Shown here: one piece after another, positions 23,346 through 30,239 of the stretch
Layout: every line of letters begins with the position of its first letter
How positions within the stretch are numbered: the first letter of the stretch is position 1
Virus record (IMG/VR): IMGVR_UViG_3300021962_000332
Coordinates: 1-34,966 of that record
Strand: one strand, 5' to 3'
Length of the DNA stretch: 34,966 bases
From: a virus
Translations under genes and position numbers: made by a program
The notes under the pieces: generated by a model
Database searches by the model: none
Told to the model about the DNA's origin: nothing
Seen by the model: only the letters and a program-made list of their open reading frames with translations

Positions 23346-24124
23346 TTACATTACTCAACGGAGAACAATGGGAGGAAGCAGACATCTTAGCAAAGATGTA
23401 CGATGACTCTTTTTACTATGGACATTTAGGTCAGAACGCTTTAAGCAGTTCTGCCCTAAAGAAGGTGCTGACAAGTCCCAATGCTTACTTAAAGTCGCTT
23501 AGAGTATCAGATACAGGACAGGCCCTCAGAGATGGTCGGCTGATCCACATGAGCATCTTAGAGAAAGAGAAGCTGTCTGACCTGATTGTTATAGACGGCA
23601 CTAAGGCTAAGAAGGAGTTTAAGGATGCCGTTGAGGAGCATGGAGAACACATGGTCTATACCGAGTCAGAAATGCAGAACGCTTATTGGATAGCAGATGC
23701 GGTGCTTAATAACAATGAGGCGTCCTTTCTATTAGAGGACTGCGACTTTGAACTTCCTGGAGTGGCTATGTTAGACGGCTTGGCCTTCAGGGCCAAAGCC
23801 GATGTTATCTCTAAGGATAGAAGAAAGATCATTGACATCAAGACTACAAGTTCTGATATTCAGGATTTTAGGTATGCTGCAAAGAAATTCTCCTATGACC
23901 TTCAGGCTGCGCTTTATCTAAAGGTCTTTAATGCAGAGGAATTTGTTTTCCTCGTAGTGAATAAGGATACAAAAGATATTGGTATATTTGAGTGTAGCGA
24001 GCAGTTCTTGGAGTGGGGCAATAATGCTGTAGAACACGGAATCAAGATGTACAAGTATTGGCTTGAGGATCCCGTTGCAAGAGCGCAGATTAAACAGAAC
24101 TATGTTATTAGAGGAATTTTATAA
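23342..24124 (+). CDS. RecE/YqaJ-like exonuclease (PD-(D/E)XK)
   Basis: A 260-residue nuclease. LSSSALKKVLTSPNAYLKS (about 34-52) and GRLIHMSILE (65-74) are the N-terminal helical motifs, RAKADVIS has D154, KIIDIKTT gives D165-x-K167, and YDLQAALY (185-192) carries the QxxxY helix. This is the PD-(D/E)XK order of exodeoxyribonuclease VIII-like phage enzymes. It would resect double-strand ends to make single strands for the ERF protein encoded 4.3 kb upstream. It overlaps both neighbours. Confidence 0.82.
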   Translation: MITLLNGEQWEEADILAKMYDDSFYYGHLGQNALSSSALKKVLTSPNAYLKSLRVSDTGQALRDGRLIHMSILEKEKLSDLIVIDGTKAKKEFKDAVEEHGEHMVYTESEMQNAYWIADAVLNNNEASFLLEDCDFELPGVAMLDGLAFRAKADVISKDRRKIIDIKTTSSDIQDFRYAAKKFSYDLQAALYLKVFNAEEFVFLVVNKDTKDIGIFECSEQFLEWGNNAVEHGIKMYKYWLEDPVARAQIKQNYVIRGIL

Positions 24125-24461
24125 CTATGATGGTAAGGAGGATAAATTAATAGCCCAAGACGCTTATCTAAGCACTTTACAATGTTGGTTTTTATACAAT
24201 GAGTTTGACATCTATGAAAGCTTACTGATAACCTTTGAAGAGAAAGAGCAGTACGCAATATGCGAAGGCATCAACAAGGCCTTGTCTCGAATAGAAGAGA
24301 TAATGAATGACAGGTTTGAAGAAGCTGAGAAGTTAAAAGAAACGGAGTTCGAAGTGACTTATACTCACGAAGAACACAAAAGAGTAAGTAGATTAATATT
24401 TGAGGATATATTAAAGGAGGTTTATGAAAAGCAGGTTAGTAAGTATAAAGAGAATAATTGA
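24102..24461 (+). CDS. Hypothetical acidic helical protein
   Basis: A 119-residue protein from the ATG at 24102, overlapping the nuclease stop; a TTG-initiated longer form from 24063 would lie within that gene. It is rich in Glu and helix-forming residues (FEEKEQYAICEGINKALSRIEEIMNDRFEEAEKLKE). No recognised domain. The end overlaps the DnaA-domain gene by 38 bases. Confidence 0.58.
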   Translation: MLLEEFYNYDGKEDKLIAQDAYLSTLQCWFLYNEFDIYESLLITFEEKEQYAICEGINKALSRIEEIMNDRFEEAEKLKETEFEVTYTHEEHKRVSRLIFEDILKEVYEKQVSKYKENN

Positions 24462-24930
24462 GAACGAGATCGGTGAGCGCATAGATACCAGAAACAGAAG
24501 AAAAGATTTAATTTATGCAAGGGCTGTTTTCTGCAAGACTGGAAGAGATATGGGACTTTCCTTGTCTGCTATAGGCAAGGTCATCAATAGAGATCATGCT
24601 ACGGTACTTCATACATTAAACAATGTATACCATCACGCAGAGAAAGAAGTTTACTACAAACGCTTATACGAAGTCCTGAAGGTTGTTGTGGATGAAGGCG
24701 CACAGACAGAAGAAGTAAAGGACAGGTTTGATGCGACTAAGGAGCTGTCTGATATGATTGAGGAGCTTCAGAGAGACAACGATGCGCTTAGATATAAGCT
24801 GGTGCTTATTGAAAGAAACAAAGATAAGTTTACAGAGTTGTTTGAAGGACTTACAGAAGAGGACATTGATGAGGTGTACAATAAATTAAACATCTTTGTT
24901 AAAGTAATAAAAACAAGAGTATATAGATAG
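24424..24930 (+). CDS. Stand-alone DnaA domain IV-like DNA-binding protein
   Basis: A 168-residue protein. Residues 10-70 match the C-terminal DNA-binding domain of DnaA: RNRRKDLIYARAVFCKTGRDMGLSLSAIGKVINRDHATVLHTLNNV, with the helix-turn-helix and the DnaA signature 'RDHATVLH' (compare RDHTTVLH in bacteria). The rest is a coiled coil (about 100-130) and a helical tail, with no AAA+ domain. It could bind origin or regulatory boxes on phage DNA, recruit host factors or compete with host DnaA. It precedes the terminase genes, so a packaging-site role is also open. Confidence 0.8.
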   Translation: MKSRLVSIKRIIENEIGERIDTRNRRKDLIYARAVFCKTGRDMGLSLSAIGKVINRDHATVLHTLNNVYHHAEKEVYYKRLYEVLKVVVDEGAQTEEVKDRFDATKELSDMIEELQRDNDALRYKLVLIERNKDKFTELFEGLTEEDIDEVYNKLNIFVKVIKTRVYR

Positions 24931-25214
24931 TGCCTAAGAAAAGAAGCTATCCTTATAGATTGGGCAGTCCTAAGACGCCCAATCCAATGAAGGAGATGAG
25001 TTGGTGCTTTAGCAAGTACATTTATGTGAGTTGTGAGATAGAGGCGTTTAAGGTAGGTAGGTACTGGGAGATGGGCGATAAGTACAAAATAACCATTAGG
25101 CAAGGCAGCAAGTACAGCGAGACGCCTTATGAGTACACTAAAGAGAATGTGATGGATGCGATATACGACACCTATAGAAAACTATACGAAATGAATTATG
25201 TCAAAGAAGAATAA
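24930..25214 (+). CDS. Hypothetical protein before terminase genes
   Basis: A 94-residue protein from a GTG overlapping the last base of the upstream stop. It is rich in Tyr and Lys; after a basic N-terminus (MPKKRSYPYRLGSPKTP) comes a beta-rich part (FKVGRYWEMGDKYKITIRQG) that resembles a small SH3-like barrel, then a helix (ENVMDAIYDTYRKLYEM). Fold and role are guesses. It overlaps the next gene by 17 bases. Confidence 0.58.
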   Translation: MPKKRSYPYRLGSPKTPNPMKEMSWCFSKYIYVSCEIEAFKVGRYWEMGDKYKITIRQGSKYSETPYEYTKENVMDAIYDTYRKLYEMNYVKEE

Positions 25215-25647
25215 GTCAGACGAAATACGATCAACTGATGGCAGGAAGTATAACAAACGACTGCCATCTAAAGTAAAGCTAAAGCAGGAGATCACTTCTA
25301 AACCTCCAGCAATGAACCAAGCCAAGAAAGACAGAGTAGGTAAGTTTGCTATCAATGCTATTAAAAAGATATATGGTAGCGAGGCAGGAGCAATGGAGAA
25401 GCTCGCAGAGCTATCTGGAGAGAGTTTCCAGCACTTAAAGTTGCTATTGGAGTACGCCTATGGTAAGGCAGGAGAAAACGTAGGAGAAGTAGCCCCAAGA
25501 AGAACTAACGCCCCTGTGATTAACTTCTTTAACACGGAGCTGCAACAAGGCAACAAAGAAGACGATACTATAGACATTGAGGCTGAAGAAATAGAAGACA
25601 TACAAGACATAGAAATAGATGAAGACACAGATAGCTCTACATCCTAA
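25198..25647 (+). CDS. Putative terminase small subunit
   Basis: A 149-residue protein directly overlapping the large terminase gene. The N-terminal 50 residues are very basic and likely disordered. Residues about 50-95 are helical (VGKFAINAIKKIYGSEAGAMEKLAELSGESFQHLKLLLEYAYGKA), and the C-terminus is extremely acidic (EAEEIEDIQDIEIDEDTDS). Basic DNA-binding part, helical oligomerisation part and acidic tail, placed at this position, fit a small terminase subunit. There is no clear sequence signature, so the call rests on context. Confidence 0.6.
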   Translation: MSKKNKSDEIRSTDGRKYNKRLPSKVKLKQEITSKPPAMNQAKKDRVGKFAINAIKKIYGSEAGAMEKLAELSGESFQHLKLLLEYAYGKAGENVGEVAPRRTNAPVINFFNTELQQGNKEDDTIDIEAEEIEDIQDIEIDEDTDSSTS

Positions 25648-26833
25648 GTACCAACCATTGTTCACTTCTGACTCCAGGTACTTTATAGTAACTGGAGGAA
25701 GAGGCTCAGGAAAGTCTTTTGGTGTGGCTGTGTTTCTGCTCAGCCTCACCTACGAAGAAGGCCACAGAATACTCTTTAGCAGGTACACGATGTTATCTGC
25801 TCAGACTTCTATTATCCCTGAGTTTATTGAGAAGATAGATATGATGGGCCTACAGTCTGACTTTCGTATTACTAAGGATGAGATCATAAATATGACCACT
25901 AAGAGTACTATAATGTTCAAAGGTATCAGAACGTCAAGTGGCAACCAAACGGCTGCCCTGAAGTCTCTAAATGGCGTTACGACCTTTGTATTGGATGAGG
26001 CTGAGGAATTAGTGGATGAGAATACGTTTGACAAGATAGATTTCTCCGTTAGAACACAAGACAAGCCCAACAGGTGTATTATGATTATGAACCCTGCTAC
26101 GAAAGAGCATTGGATATACCAACGCTTCTTTCAGAATATGGGAGTGCCTGAATCTTACAATGGCGATGAGAAGAATGTAACTTACATTCATACAGACTAC
26201 AGAGACAACGCAGAGAATCTGTCTCCGTCTTTCTTACAGCAGATCAGAGAGATGAAGGTCAAGAGGCCTGATAAGTACCAGCACGCTATATTGGGTGGGT
26301 GGCTTAGTAAGGCCGAAGGTGTGGTCTATAAGAATTGGAGAGTAGGAGATTACGAGCATAAGGAATTTAGCTGTTGGGGACTGGATCCAGGATTTGCTCA
26401 GGATATTACTGCGCTTGTACAGATAAGCGTAGATAATGAAAGTAAGAAGTTGTGGGTTAAGGAAGGCTTCGGAAATAAGAACCTAACGACTTCTCAGATA
26501 GCAAGCAAGTGCAGGCAGCTATGCGGTATTGATTTGATTATATGCGATAGTAGTGAGCCAAGGCTAATCACAGAGCTAAAGAACCAAGACATTAATATCA
26601 GGGGAGCCATAAAGAAGAAAGGGTCAATTCTGTCAGGAATTGCCCTTGTCCAAGATTACGAGATGATTGTTGATAGACACAGTCATGGAATCATTAGGGA
26701 GCTTAACAACTATATCTGGCAAGAGAGAAACGCAAAGCCTATAGATAATTACAACCACTTTATGGATGCGCTGAGGTATGCGCTTCAGTTCTTAGTGCAA
26801 GGAAAATCTTTAGGTAGATATGTGATTAGATAG
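25619..26833 (+). CDS. terL: Terminase large subunit
   Basis: A 404-residue packaging ATPase/nuclease of the PBSX/Terminase_3 type. Walker A is GGRGSGKS (26-33), Walker B VLDEAEE (124-130, D126-E127), and the coupling motif lies near MIMNPA (155-160). The nuclease domain has its acidic residues at GLDPGFAQD (D256), IICDSSEP (D310) and NHFMDALRYAL (D383). The enzyme pumps DNA into proheads and cuts concatemers. It overlaps the putative small subunit gene by 29 bases. It is far from the portal gene on the map (about 16 kb around the circle). Confidence 0.93.
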   Translation: MKTQIALHPKYQPLFTSDSRYFIVTGGRGSGKSFGVAVFLLSLTYEEGHRILFSRYTMLSAQTSIIPEFIEKIDMMGLQSDFRITKDEIINMTTKSTIMFKGIRTSSGNQTAALKSLNGVTTFVLDEAEELVDENTFDKIDFSVRTQDKPNRCIMIMNPATKEHWIYQRFFQNMGVPESYNGDEKNVTYIHTDYRDNAENLSPSFLQQIREMKVKRPDKYQHAILGGWLSKAEGVVYKNWRVGDYEHKEFSCWGLDPGFAQDITALVQISVDNESKKLWVKEGFGNKNLTTSQIASKCRQLCGIDLIICDSSEPRLITELKNQDINIRGAIKKKGSILSGIALVQDYEMIVDRHSHGIIRELNNYIWQERNAKPIDNYNHFMDALRYALQFLVQGKSLGRYVIR

Positions 26834-26870
26834 AATATTATTTGTATATTTACTAAGTCAACATTACGGT

Positions 26871-26880
26871 TAGTTATCCT
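26871..26880 (+). promoter_or_regulatory. TAGTTATCCT motif, third copy
   Basis: This copy matches the first ten bases of the 13-base motif found before the starts at 7220 and 30907. Here it is followed three bases later by a terminator hairpin rather than a gene. Confidence 0.35.
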
Positions 26881-26882
26881 GT

Positions 26883-26919
26883 GGGGGCAGCGAACAATAG
26901 TAGCTGCTCCCATTTTTTT
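26883..26919 (+). terminator. Rho-independent terminator after terL
   Basis: GGGGGCAGC (26883-26891) pairs fully with GCTGCTCCC (26903-26911), including one G-U pair, around an 11-base loop. An A and seven T follow. The gene-free stretch 26834-27160 holds this terminator, a repeat cluster, a palindrome and a promoter. Confidence 0.85.
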
Positions 26920-26933
26920 ATCTGCAATCAGGA

Positions 26934-27020
26934 TCTTTAACATAGTACCCTCTTTAACATAGTAGGGGTACTCTTCCTCTTTAACATAGTATCCCCCTCA
27001 CTACCCCCTTTAATAGCGTA
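26934..27020 (+). repeat. Repeat cluster: three exact TCTTTAACATAGTA copies plus one variant
   Basis: Exact 14-base copies at 26934-26947, 26951-26964 and 26978-26991, and a diverged copy (CTTTAATAGCGTA) at 27008-27020. They are flanked by C-runs or G-runs; TACCC and GGGTA around the second copy can pair so that the conserved motif forms the loop. Confidence 0.85.
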
Positions 27021-27027
27021 TCCCCCC

Positions 27028-27059
27028 TCTAAATTGTTTTGTATAGCAAAACATTTAGA
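27028..27059 (+). promoter_or_regulatory. Large palindrome upstream of accessory promoter
   Basis: TCTAAATTGTTTTG faces CAAAACATTTAGA around a five-base centre, with a single base missing in the right arm. It is a candidate operator or RNA hairpin in the leader region. A shorter palindrome with the same TTTAGA core occurs at 28879-28895. Confidence 0.5.
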
Positions 27060-27091
27060 AGGTTGTTAAAATTTTGTTAAAGTCAAAAAAG

Positions 27092-27125
27092 TTTGAGTTT
27101 TTACTGAAAAATGTTTTTACGTTTG
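27092..27125 (+). promoter_or_regulatory. Promoter of accessory operon A
   Basis: TACGTTTG (27118-27125) is a perfect TAnnTTTG. TTTG at 27092-27095 is 22 bases upstream, slightly longer than the usual spacing. The first ATG follows 35 bases later. Confidence 0.6.
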
Positions 27126-27160
27126 TAATGCAATAGTGCAACAACTAAAAACAAACAGAA

Positions 27161-27298
27161 ATGAAATCAGAACAATTCAAACACAACTTAGCTAAACACA
27201 AAAGACAAGCTAAGGCACAAAGAGAAGAAGATAGCAGACTAAAGGATTTGTTTGCAGACTTCGGCAAAATCTATTCAGCAACTTATAAAACTAAATGA
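27161..27298 (+). CDS. Small basic helical protein
   Basis: A 45-residue protein (MKSEQFKHNLAKHKRQAKAQREEDSRLKDLFADFGKIYSATYKTK). It is highly charged and helical, first in the accessory operon after the promoter at 27118. It might bind nucleic acid, given its basic first half. No family is recognised. Confidence 0.55.
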   Translation: MKSEQFKHNLAKHKRQAKAQREEDSRLKDLFADFGKIYSATYKTK

Positions 27299-27299
27299 C

Positions 27300-27524
27300 A
27301 TGAAACAGAAAGAAAAACAATTAGCGCTTAACTTGTATGACTTGCACACAGTAGCGTTAAACGAAACAGACCAAGACATTCTTCTCGTTGGCAACTCTTA
27401 TCATAATGGCGAGCCTATTGAATTAATGGTAGTATTAAAAGATATAGACTTTCTTGAGTTTATATCACACCACGAAATAAATAGGATTAAAGAGAATCTA
27501 AAGAAACGAATTGACGAACTATAA
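27300..27524 (+). CDS. Hypothetical accessory protein
   Basis: A 74-residue protein from the ATG at 27300, one base after the upstream stop; a longer form from 27252 would overlap the upstream gene. Pattern: helix, two strands (DQDILLVGNSYHNGEPIELMVVLKD) and a basic helical end (EINRIKENLKKRIDEL). The family is unrecognised. It is probably co-transcribed with its neighbours. Confidence 0.55.
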   Translation: MKQKEKQLALNLYDLHTVALNETDQDILLVGNSYHNGEPIELMVVLKDIDFLEFISHHEINRIKENLKKRIDEL

Positions 27525-27536
27525 AACTGAATAACT

Positions 27537-27989
27537 ATGAAAACTATTGAAGTAAAACTATTTGAGTTTAGCGAGCTTTCAGAGCGAGCTAAAGAAAATG
27601 CTATTAATCAGGTAAGAGAATCAAGGTGGGAATATGATTGGTCTGGTGAAGTCTTATTAGGTTTAGAAAACTTCCTTAACGAAATAGGCGCATACATAAC
27701 AGACTACTCTATTGATTGGCAATACCCAAGTCGCTCTTATGTTAAAGTAGATTCTTCTAACGTAAATTTTGACTTTGAGTTTGAATCAGACGATTATTCT
27801 CTAACTGGTTACTGCATGGATTATCCTTTGGTCAAGACTTGGAATGAAACTAAAGATATTCAGGATTCTATTTATGCTTGGCTAATTGACTGCGCTAAGG
27901 ATTATGAATATCAAATATCAGACGAAGGTATAGCGGAGTTTATTGAGTGTAATGAATATGAATTTACAGAACAAGGCAAAATATATTGA
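27537..27989 (+). CDS. Acidic phage/plasmid-type accessory protein
   Basis: A 150-residue acidic protein with many Tyr and Trp. The opening MKTIEVKLFEFSELSERAKENAINQVRES … and the closing IAEFIECNEYEFTEQGKIY are a pattern I know from phages and plasmids ('LFEF.ELSE.AKE.AI' … 'N.YEF.E.G.IY'), sometimes annotated as antitoxin-like without proof. It could be a DNA-mimic or inhibitor given its acidity, but that is speculation. Function is unknown. Confidence 0.62.
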   Translation: MKTIEVKLFEFSELSERAKENAINQVRESRWEYDWSGEVLLGLENFLNEIGAYITDYSIDWQYPSRSYVKVDSSNVNFDFEFESDDYSLTGYCMDYPLVKTWNETKDIQDSIYAWLIDCAKDYEYQISDEGIAEFIECNEYEFTEQGKIY

Positions 27990-27990
27990 C

Positions 27991-28101
27991 ATGAACAATA
28001 AAAGTTTTGGATTGATGCTCGCCATTTACTTAGGAGCATTTATAGTAACGATAACTACATTTATTAACCTGATTGGCTTAGCCGTCTTAATTTGTTGGTA
28101 A
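27991..28101 (+). CDS. Single-span membrane microprotein
   Basis: A 36-residue protein that is nearly all one membrane helix (FGLMLAIYLGAFIVTITTFINLIGLAVLIC). It starts one base after the upstream stop and overlaps the next start (TAATG). The arrangement of two adjacent membrane microproteins suggests a pair. Function is unknown. Confidence 0.55.
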   Translation: MNNKSFGLMLAIYLGAFIVTITTFINLIGLAVLICW

Positions 28102-28205
28102 TGGATAACAAAGAATTTAGCGCAATGGTAGTAACTATATGCTTGGGCATATTCGGTGTACTGCTACTATTTAGAGTATTAACCTTAATAATTAATTTGA
28201 TATGA
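28101..28205 (+). CDS. Second single-span membrane microprotein
   Basis: A 34-residue protein (MDNKEFSAMVVTICLGIFGVLLLFRVLTLIINLI) with a short polar N-terminus and one membrane helix. It overlaps both neighbours by one and four bases. With its upstream partner it may form a small membrane complex. No family is recognised. Confidence 0.52.
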   Translation: MDNKEFSAMVVTICLGIFGVLLLFRVLTLIINLI

Positions 28206-28396
28206 GAGCTTTAACAAGTAATGAAATGGAGTTTTTAGCAGAGGCCTCAGAAGAGGCTTTAAAATTGGTTATCTCAAATCCTTATTATACTGCTGAAGAT
28301 AATTGCGACTATCTAACTGAAGAAGCTGAGGCAATCTTCAACAAGATATATGACGAGATAGAACATTCTTATATAACCTTAATTGTATTAGGATAA
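28202..28396 (+). CDS. Small acidic protein
   Basis: A 64-residue acidic, helical protein (MRALTSNEMEFLAEASEEALKLVISN … LTEEAEAIFNKIYDEIEHSYITLIVLG). It is coupled to the preceding microprotein by an ATGA overlap. The family is unknown. Confidence 0.55.
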   Translation: MRALTSNEMEFLAEASEEALKLVISNPYYTAEDNCDYLTEEAEAIFNKIYDEIEHSYITLIVLG

Positions 28397-28397
28397 T

Positions 28398-28571
28398 ATG
28401 ATACAGAACATAAAAGAAAGGTTAATTCACTATTATGAGATTGACTTAAATAACTGCAATATGAGTCAAGAAGATTGGGTTGATGAATTGGCTAAGGCAA
28501 TGAGCGACCCTAATTATTTAGAAACATTTAATAAGGAATATAAACGATACCTAAACACAATTAATGTATGA
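28398..28571 (+). CDS. Small hypothetical protein
   Basis: A 57-residue protein (MIQNIKERLIHYYEIDLNNCNMSQEDWVDELAKAMSDPNYLETFNKEYKRYLNTINV), charged and helical. It starts one base after the upstream stop and overlaps the next gene by ATGA. The opening MIQ-IK resembles that of the next gene, but I see no convincing duplication. No family is recognised. Confidence 0.55.
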   Translation: MIQNIKERLIHYYEIDLNNCNMSQEDWVDELAKAMSDPNYLETFNKEYKRYLNTINV

Positions 28572-28774
28572 TACAGATAAAAAGCATAAAGGAATTTGAC
28601 ACACATAACTTGACTGCAAAAGATGCGTGTCGCATCTTCAGCAACAACAAGCCCTTCTTAGTTAGGATAGAAGACAGCATACACTTCACCAAAGACTTTC
28701 AAGGATTAATCGCCAGAAAATATCCAGACGTTTCTCCAGACCTGGTAGAAGTTTATTTGCTGAATAATTTGTAG
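28568..28774 (+). CDS. Small hypothetical protein, end of accessory operon A
   Basis: A 68-residue protein (MIQIKSIKEFDTHNLTAKDACRIFSNNKPFLVRIEDSIHFTKDFQGLIARKYPDVSPDLVEVYLLNNL) of mixed alpha/beta pattern. It is followed within 20 bases by a second cluster of the dispersed repeat, whose strong hairpin may end the operon. No family is recognised. Confidence 0.55.
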   Translation: MIQIKSIKEFDTHNLTAKDACRIFSNNKPFLVRIEDSIHFTKDFQGLIARKYPDVSPDLVEVYLLNNL

Positions 28775-28789
28775 CTCAAAATTATTTTC

Positions 28790-28865
28790 TCTTTAATATA
28801 GTAGCCCCCCTCTTTAACAGAGTGGGGGCTACCCTCTTTAACATAGTATCCTCTTTAACATAGTA
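28790..28865 (+). repeat. Repeat cluster: two exact and two variant TCTTTAACATAGTA copies with strong hairpin
   Basis: Exact copies lie at 28835-28848 and 28852-28865, with variants at 28790-28803 (TCTTTAATATAGTA) and 28811-28823 (TCTTTAACAGAGT). The variant at 28811 sits in a hairpin whose nine-base arms pair perfectly: GTAGCCCCC (28801-28809) with GGGGGCTAC (28824-28832). The CAGAG change lets CTCT/AGAG extend that stem. Confidence 0.85.
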
Positions 28866-28878
28866 CCCCCCTATATTG

Positions 28879-28895
28879 TTTAGAATGATTCTAAA
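28879..28895 (+). promoter_or_regulatory. Palindrome TTTAGAA-TGA-TTCTAAA
   Basis: Perfect seven-base arms around TGA, about 65 bases upstream of the TAACTTTG box. It is placed like the palindrome at 27028-27059 and is a candidate operator. Confidence 0.5.
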
Positions 28896-28960
28896 TAGTA
28901 TAAAAGTGTTAAAATTGTGTTAAAATCTAAAAATGTAAAAAAGTAGGGCAAAATTGTTTT

Positions 28961-28968
28961 TAACTTTG
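28961..28968 (+). promoter_or_regulatory. -7 box of accessory operon B promoter
   Basis: TAACTTTG fits TAnnTTTG and lies 25 bases before the ATG at 28993. I see no good TTG at the expected upstream distance. The preceding leader resembles the one at 27.0-27.1 kb. Confidence 0.5.
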
Positions 28969-28992
28969 TCTACATATTCAAAAACTAAAAAC

Positions 28993-29082
28993 ATGAAAAA
29001 AAAATTAACCTACATTTTAGAAGTCCTATTTTTATTAGGCCTTTTTTCTTTTACCTATTTATTAATCTTAATTTTTCACTAA
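28993..29082 (+). CDS. Membrane micropeptide, first ORF of GP88 cassette
   Basis: A 29-residue ORF (MKKKLTYILEVLFLLGLFSFTYLLILIFH): three lysines followed by one membrane helix. It has the shape of an uncleaved signal anchor. It is the first ORF after the promoter at 28961, and the next start comes two bases after its stop. It is small, so coding is only moderately supported. Confidence 0.45.
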   Translation: MKKKLTYILEVLFLLGLFSFTYLLILIFH

Positions 29083-29084
29083 TT

Positions 29085-29267
29085 ATGAATTTCAAAAAAC
29101 CAATATTAACACGGTTCGCAGTAATTGAACGAAATACCGGCCGTGAAATTGAAATTACGGCCGGGTACTATAAAAGGCCTTTTGCTACAAAAGTTTATAA
29201 ACAATTACTAAAGGGACTCAAGTCCGGGAAATATACCCATGTTGTTACAAGTCCCGTATCAATTTAA
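29085..29267 (+). CDS. Small basic protein of GP88 cassette
   Basis: A 60-residue basic protein (MNFKKPILTRFAVIERNTGREIEITAGYYKRPFATKVYKQLLKGLKSGKYTHVVTSPVSI). The pattern is two strands, a helix and a strand. Codon use is unlike the rest of the genome (ACC GGC CGT, GCC GGG, CGG), as in the two genes after it. No family is recognised. Confidence 0.58.
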   Translation: MNFKKPILTRFAVIERNTGREIEITAGYYKRPFATKVYKQLLKGLKSGKYTHVVTSPVSI

Positions 29268-29288
29268 TTAACCTAAAAATTAGCCGTA

Positions 29289-30008
29289 ATGAAATACACA
29301 ATACCAAAAAATCTTTTATCTAAAGGAACAAGTAACACAAAGACCGCTAAAAATAGTCTAAAGACCTTTATACTATATTTAGCCCCGTATACATATAATT
29401 CAAAAGGTATTAATCTTTGTCCTATGGCCGGTAATTGCGCTTTAAATTGTCTTTATACTGCGGGCCGGGGTAAATTCTCATACGTTCAAAAGGCCCGTAT
29501 CAATAAGTCTAATTATTTCGTATACGATAAGGAACGTTTTATATTGCAATTAGCCGGTGAATTAATTAAGATTAATAAAGCAGCAATAAAGACCGGTGAA
29601 CAAGTTGCAATAAGATTAAACGGGACAAGTGATATAGACTTTATATACTTGCTAAAAAAGTACGCTCAATTAGACCCGTTTGAATTGGATCACTTAATTT
29701 ATTATGATTATACAAAGATACCCGGCAAAGTTAAAAAGTACTTGAACGAACCCCGCTATATTTTAACTTTTAGCCGTGATGAAAAAAACGCAGAATTTAT
29801 ACCGGACCTTTTAAAGCTTGGTGCAAATATTTCCGTAGTCTTTAAAGGCCAATTACCCAAAGTACATTGGGGCCGTCCCGTAATTGACGGTGATAAAAGC
29901 GATATAGTAATGATTTATAATAAGGGTTCAATTTTGGGACTGCGTGCAAAAGGTGACGCAAAAAAAGATACTACAGGCTTTGTAGTTGATACTAATTTAA
30001 ATTTTTAG
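29289..30008 (+). CDS. GP88-family (DUF7227-like) putative metal-binding protein
   Basis: A 239-residue protein with signatures I associate with phage 'gene product 88': a C-x5-C-x3-C cluster (C44, C50, C54) in NLCPMAGNCALNCLYTAGRG, SYVQKARINKSNYF (64-77), AIRLNGTSDIDF (107-118), YYDYTKIP (138-145), YILTFSRDE (157-165), and VIDGDKSD (198-205). The strand-turn repeats suggest a barrel-like enzyme, and the cysteines could hold a metal or iron-sulfur cluster, though the spacing is not the radical-SAM CxxxCxxC. Function is unknown for the family. Arg codons here are seven CGN to one AGA, while terL uses mostly AGA/AGG, so recent acquisition is likely. The cassette has its own promoter and terminator. 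Confidence 0.78.
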   Translation: MKYTIPKNLLSKGTSNTKTAKNSLKTFILYLAPYTYNSKGINLCPMAGNCALNCLYTAGRGKFSYVQKARINKSNYFVYDKERFILQLAGELIKINKAAIKTGEQVAIRLNGTSDIDFIYLLKKYAQLDPFELDHLIYYDYTKIPGKVKKYLNEPRYILTFSRDEKNAEFIPDLLKLGANISVVFKGQLPKVHWGRPVIDGDKSDIVMIYNKGSILGLRAKGDAKKDTTGFVVDTNLNF

Positions 30009-30012
30009 CACT

Positions 30013-30216
30013 ATGTTTTTACCAATAAAAGACTTTACACAATTAGACCAAGCGGACTTGAATATACGTCAAGCTTTAAGAATCAACCGGACTCGAAAAA
30101 AGTACGCAGTAATTAACGGTGATAAATTGCACTTGATTAACAATTTAGACCGCTTTATATTTGATACATTAGCCGCAAAAGACCTTTATAATATTGAAAT
30201 ATACCAATTGAAATAA
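30013..30216 (+). CDS. Small basic protein downstream of GP88 gene
   Basis: A 67-residue protein (MFLPIKDFTQLDQADLNIRQALRINRTRKKYAVINGDKLHLINNLDRFIFDTLAAKDLYNIEIYQLK) of mixed fold. It lies four bases after the GP88 stop, shares its codon use, and is the last gene before the terminator at 30240. No family is recognised. It may be a partner of the GP88 protein. Confidence 0.58.
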   Translation: MFLPIKDFTQLDQADLNIRQALRINRTRKKYAVINGDKLHLINNLDRFIFDTLAAKDLYNIEIYQLK

Positions 30217-30239
30217 AGTAGCTTAAAACGCTTAAAAAC

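Noticed and set aside
24063-24101. TTG start adding 13 residues to the protein at 24102
   Set aside because: It lies inside the nuclease gene; the ATG at 24102 overlaps the nuclease stop in the usual way for this genome.
26934-28865. Possible CRISPR array in the repeat clusters
   Set aside because: The repeats are only 14 bases, the spacing varies from 17 to 27 bases, intervening bases are short C/G-runs, and there are no cas genes.
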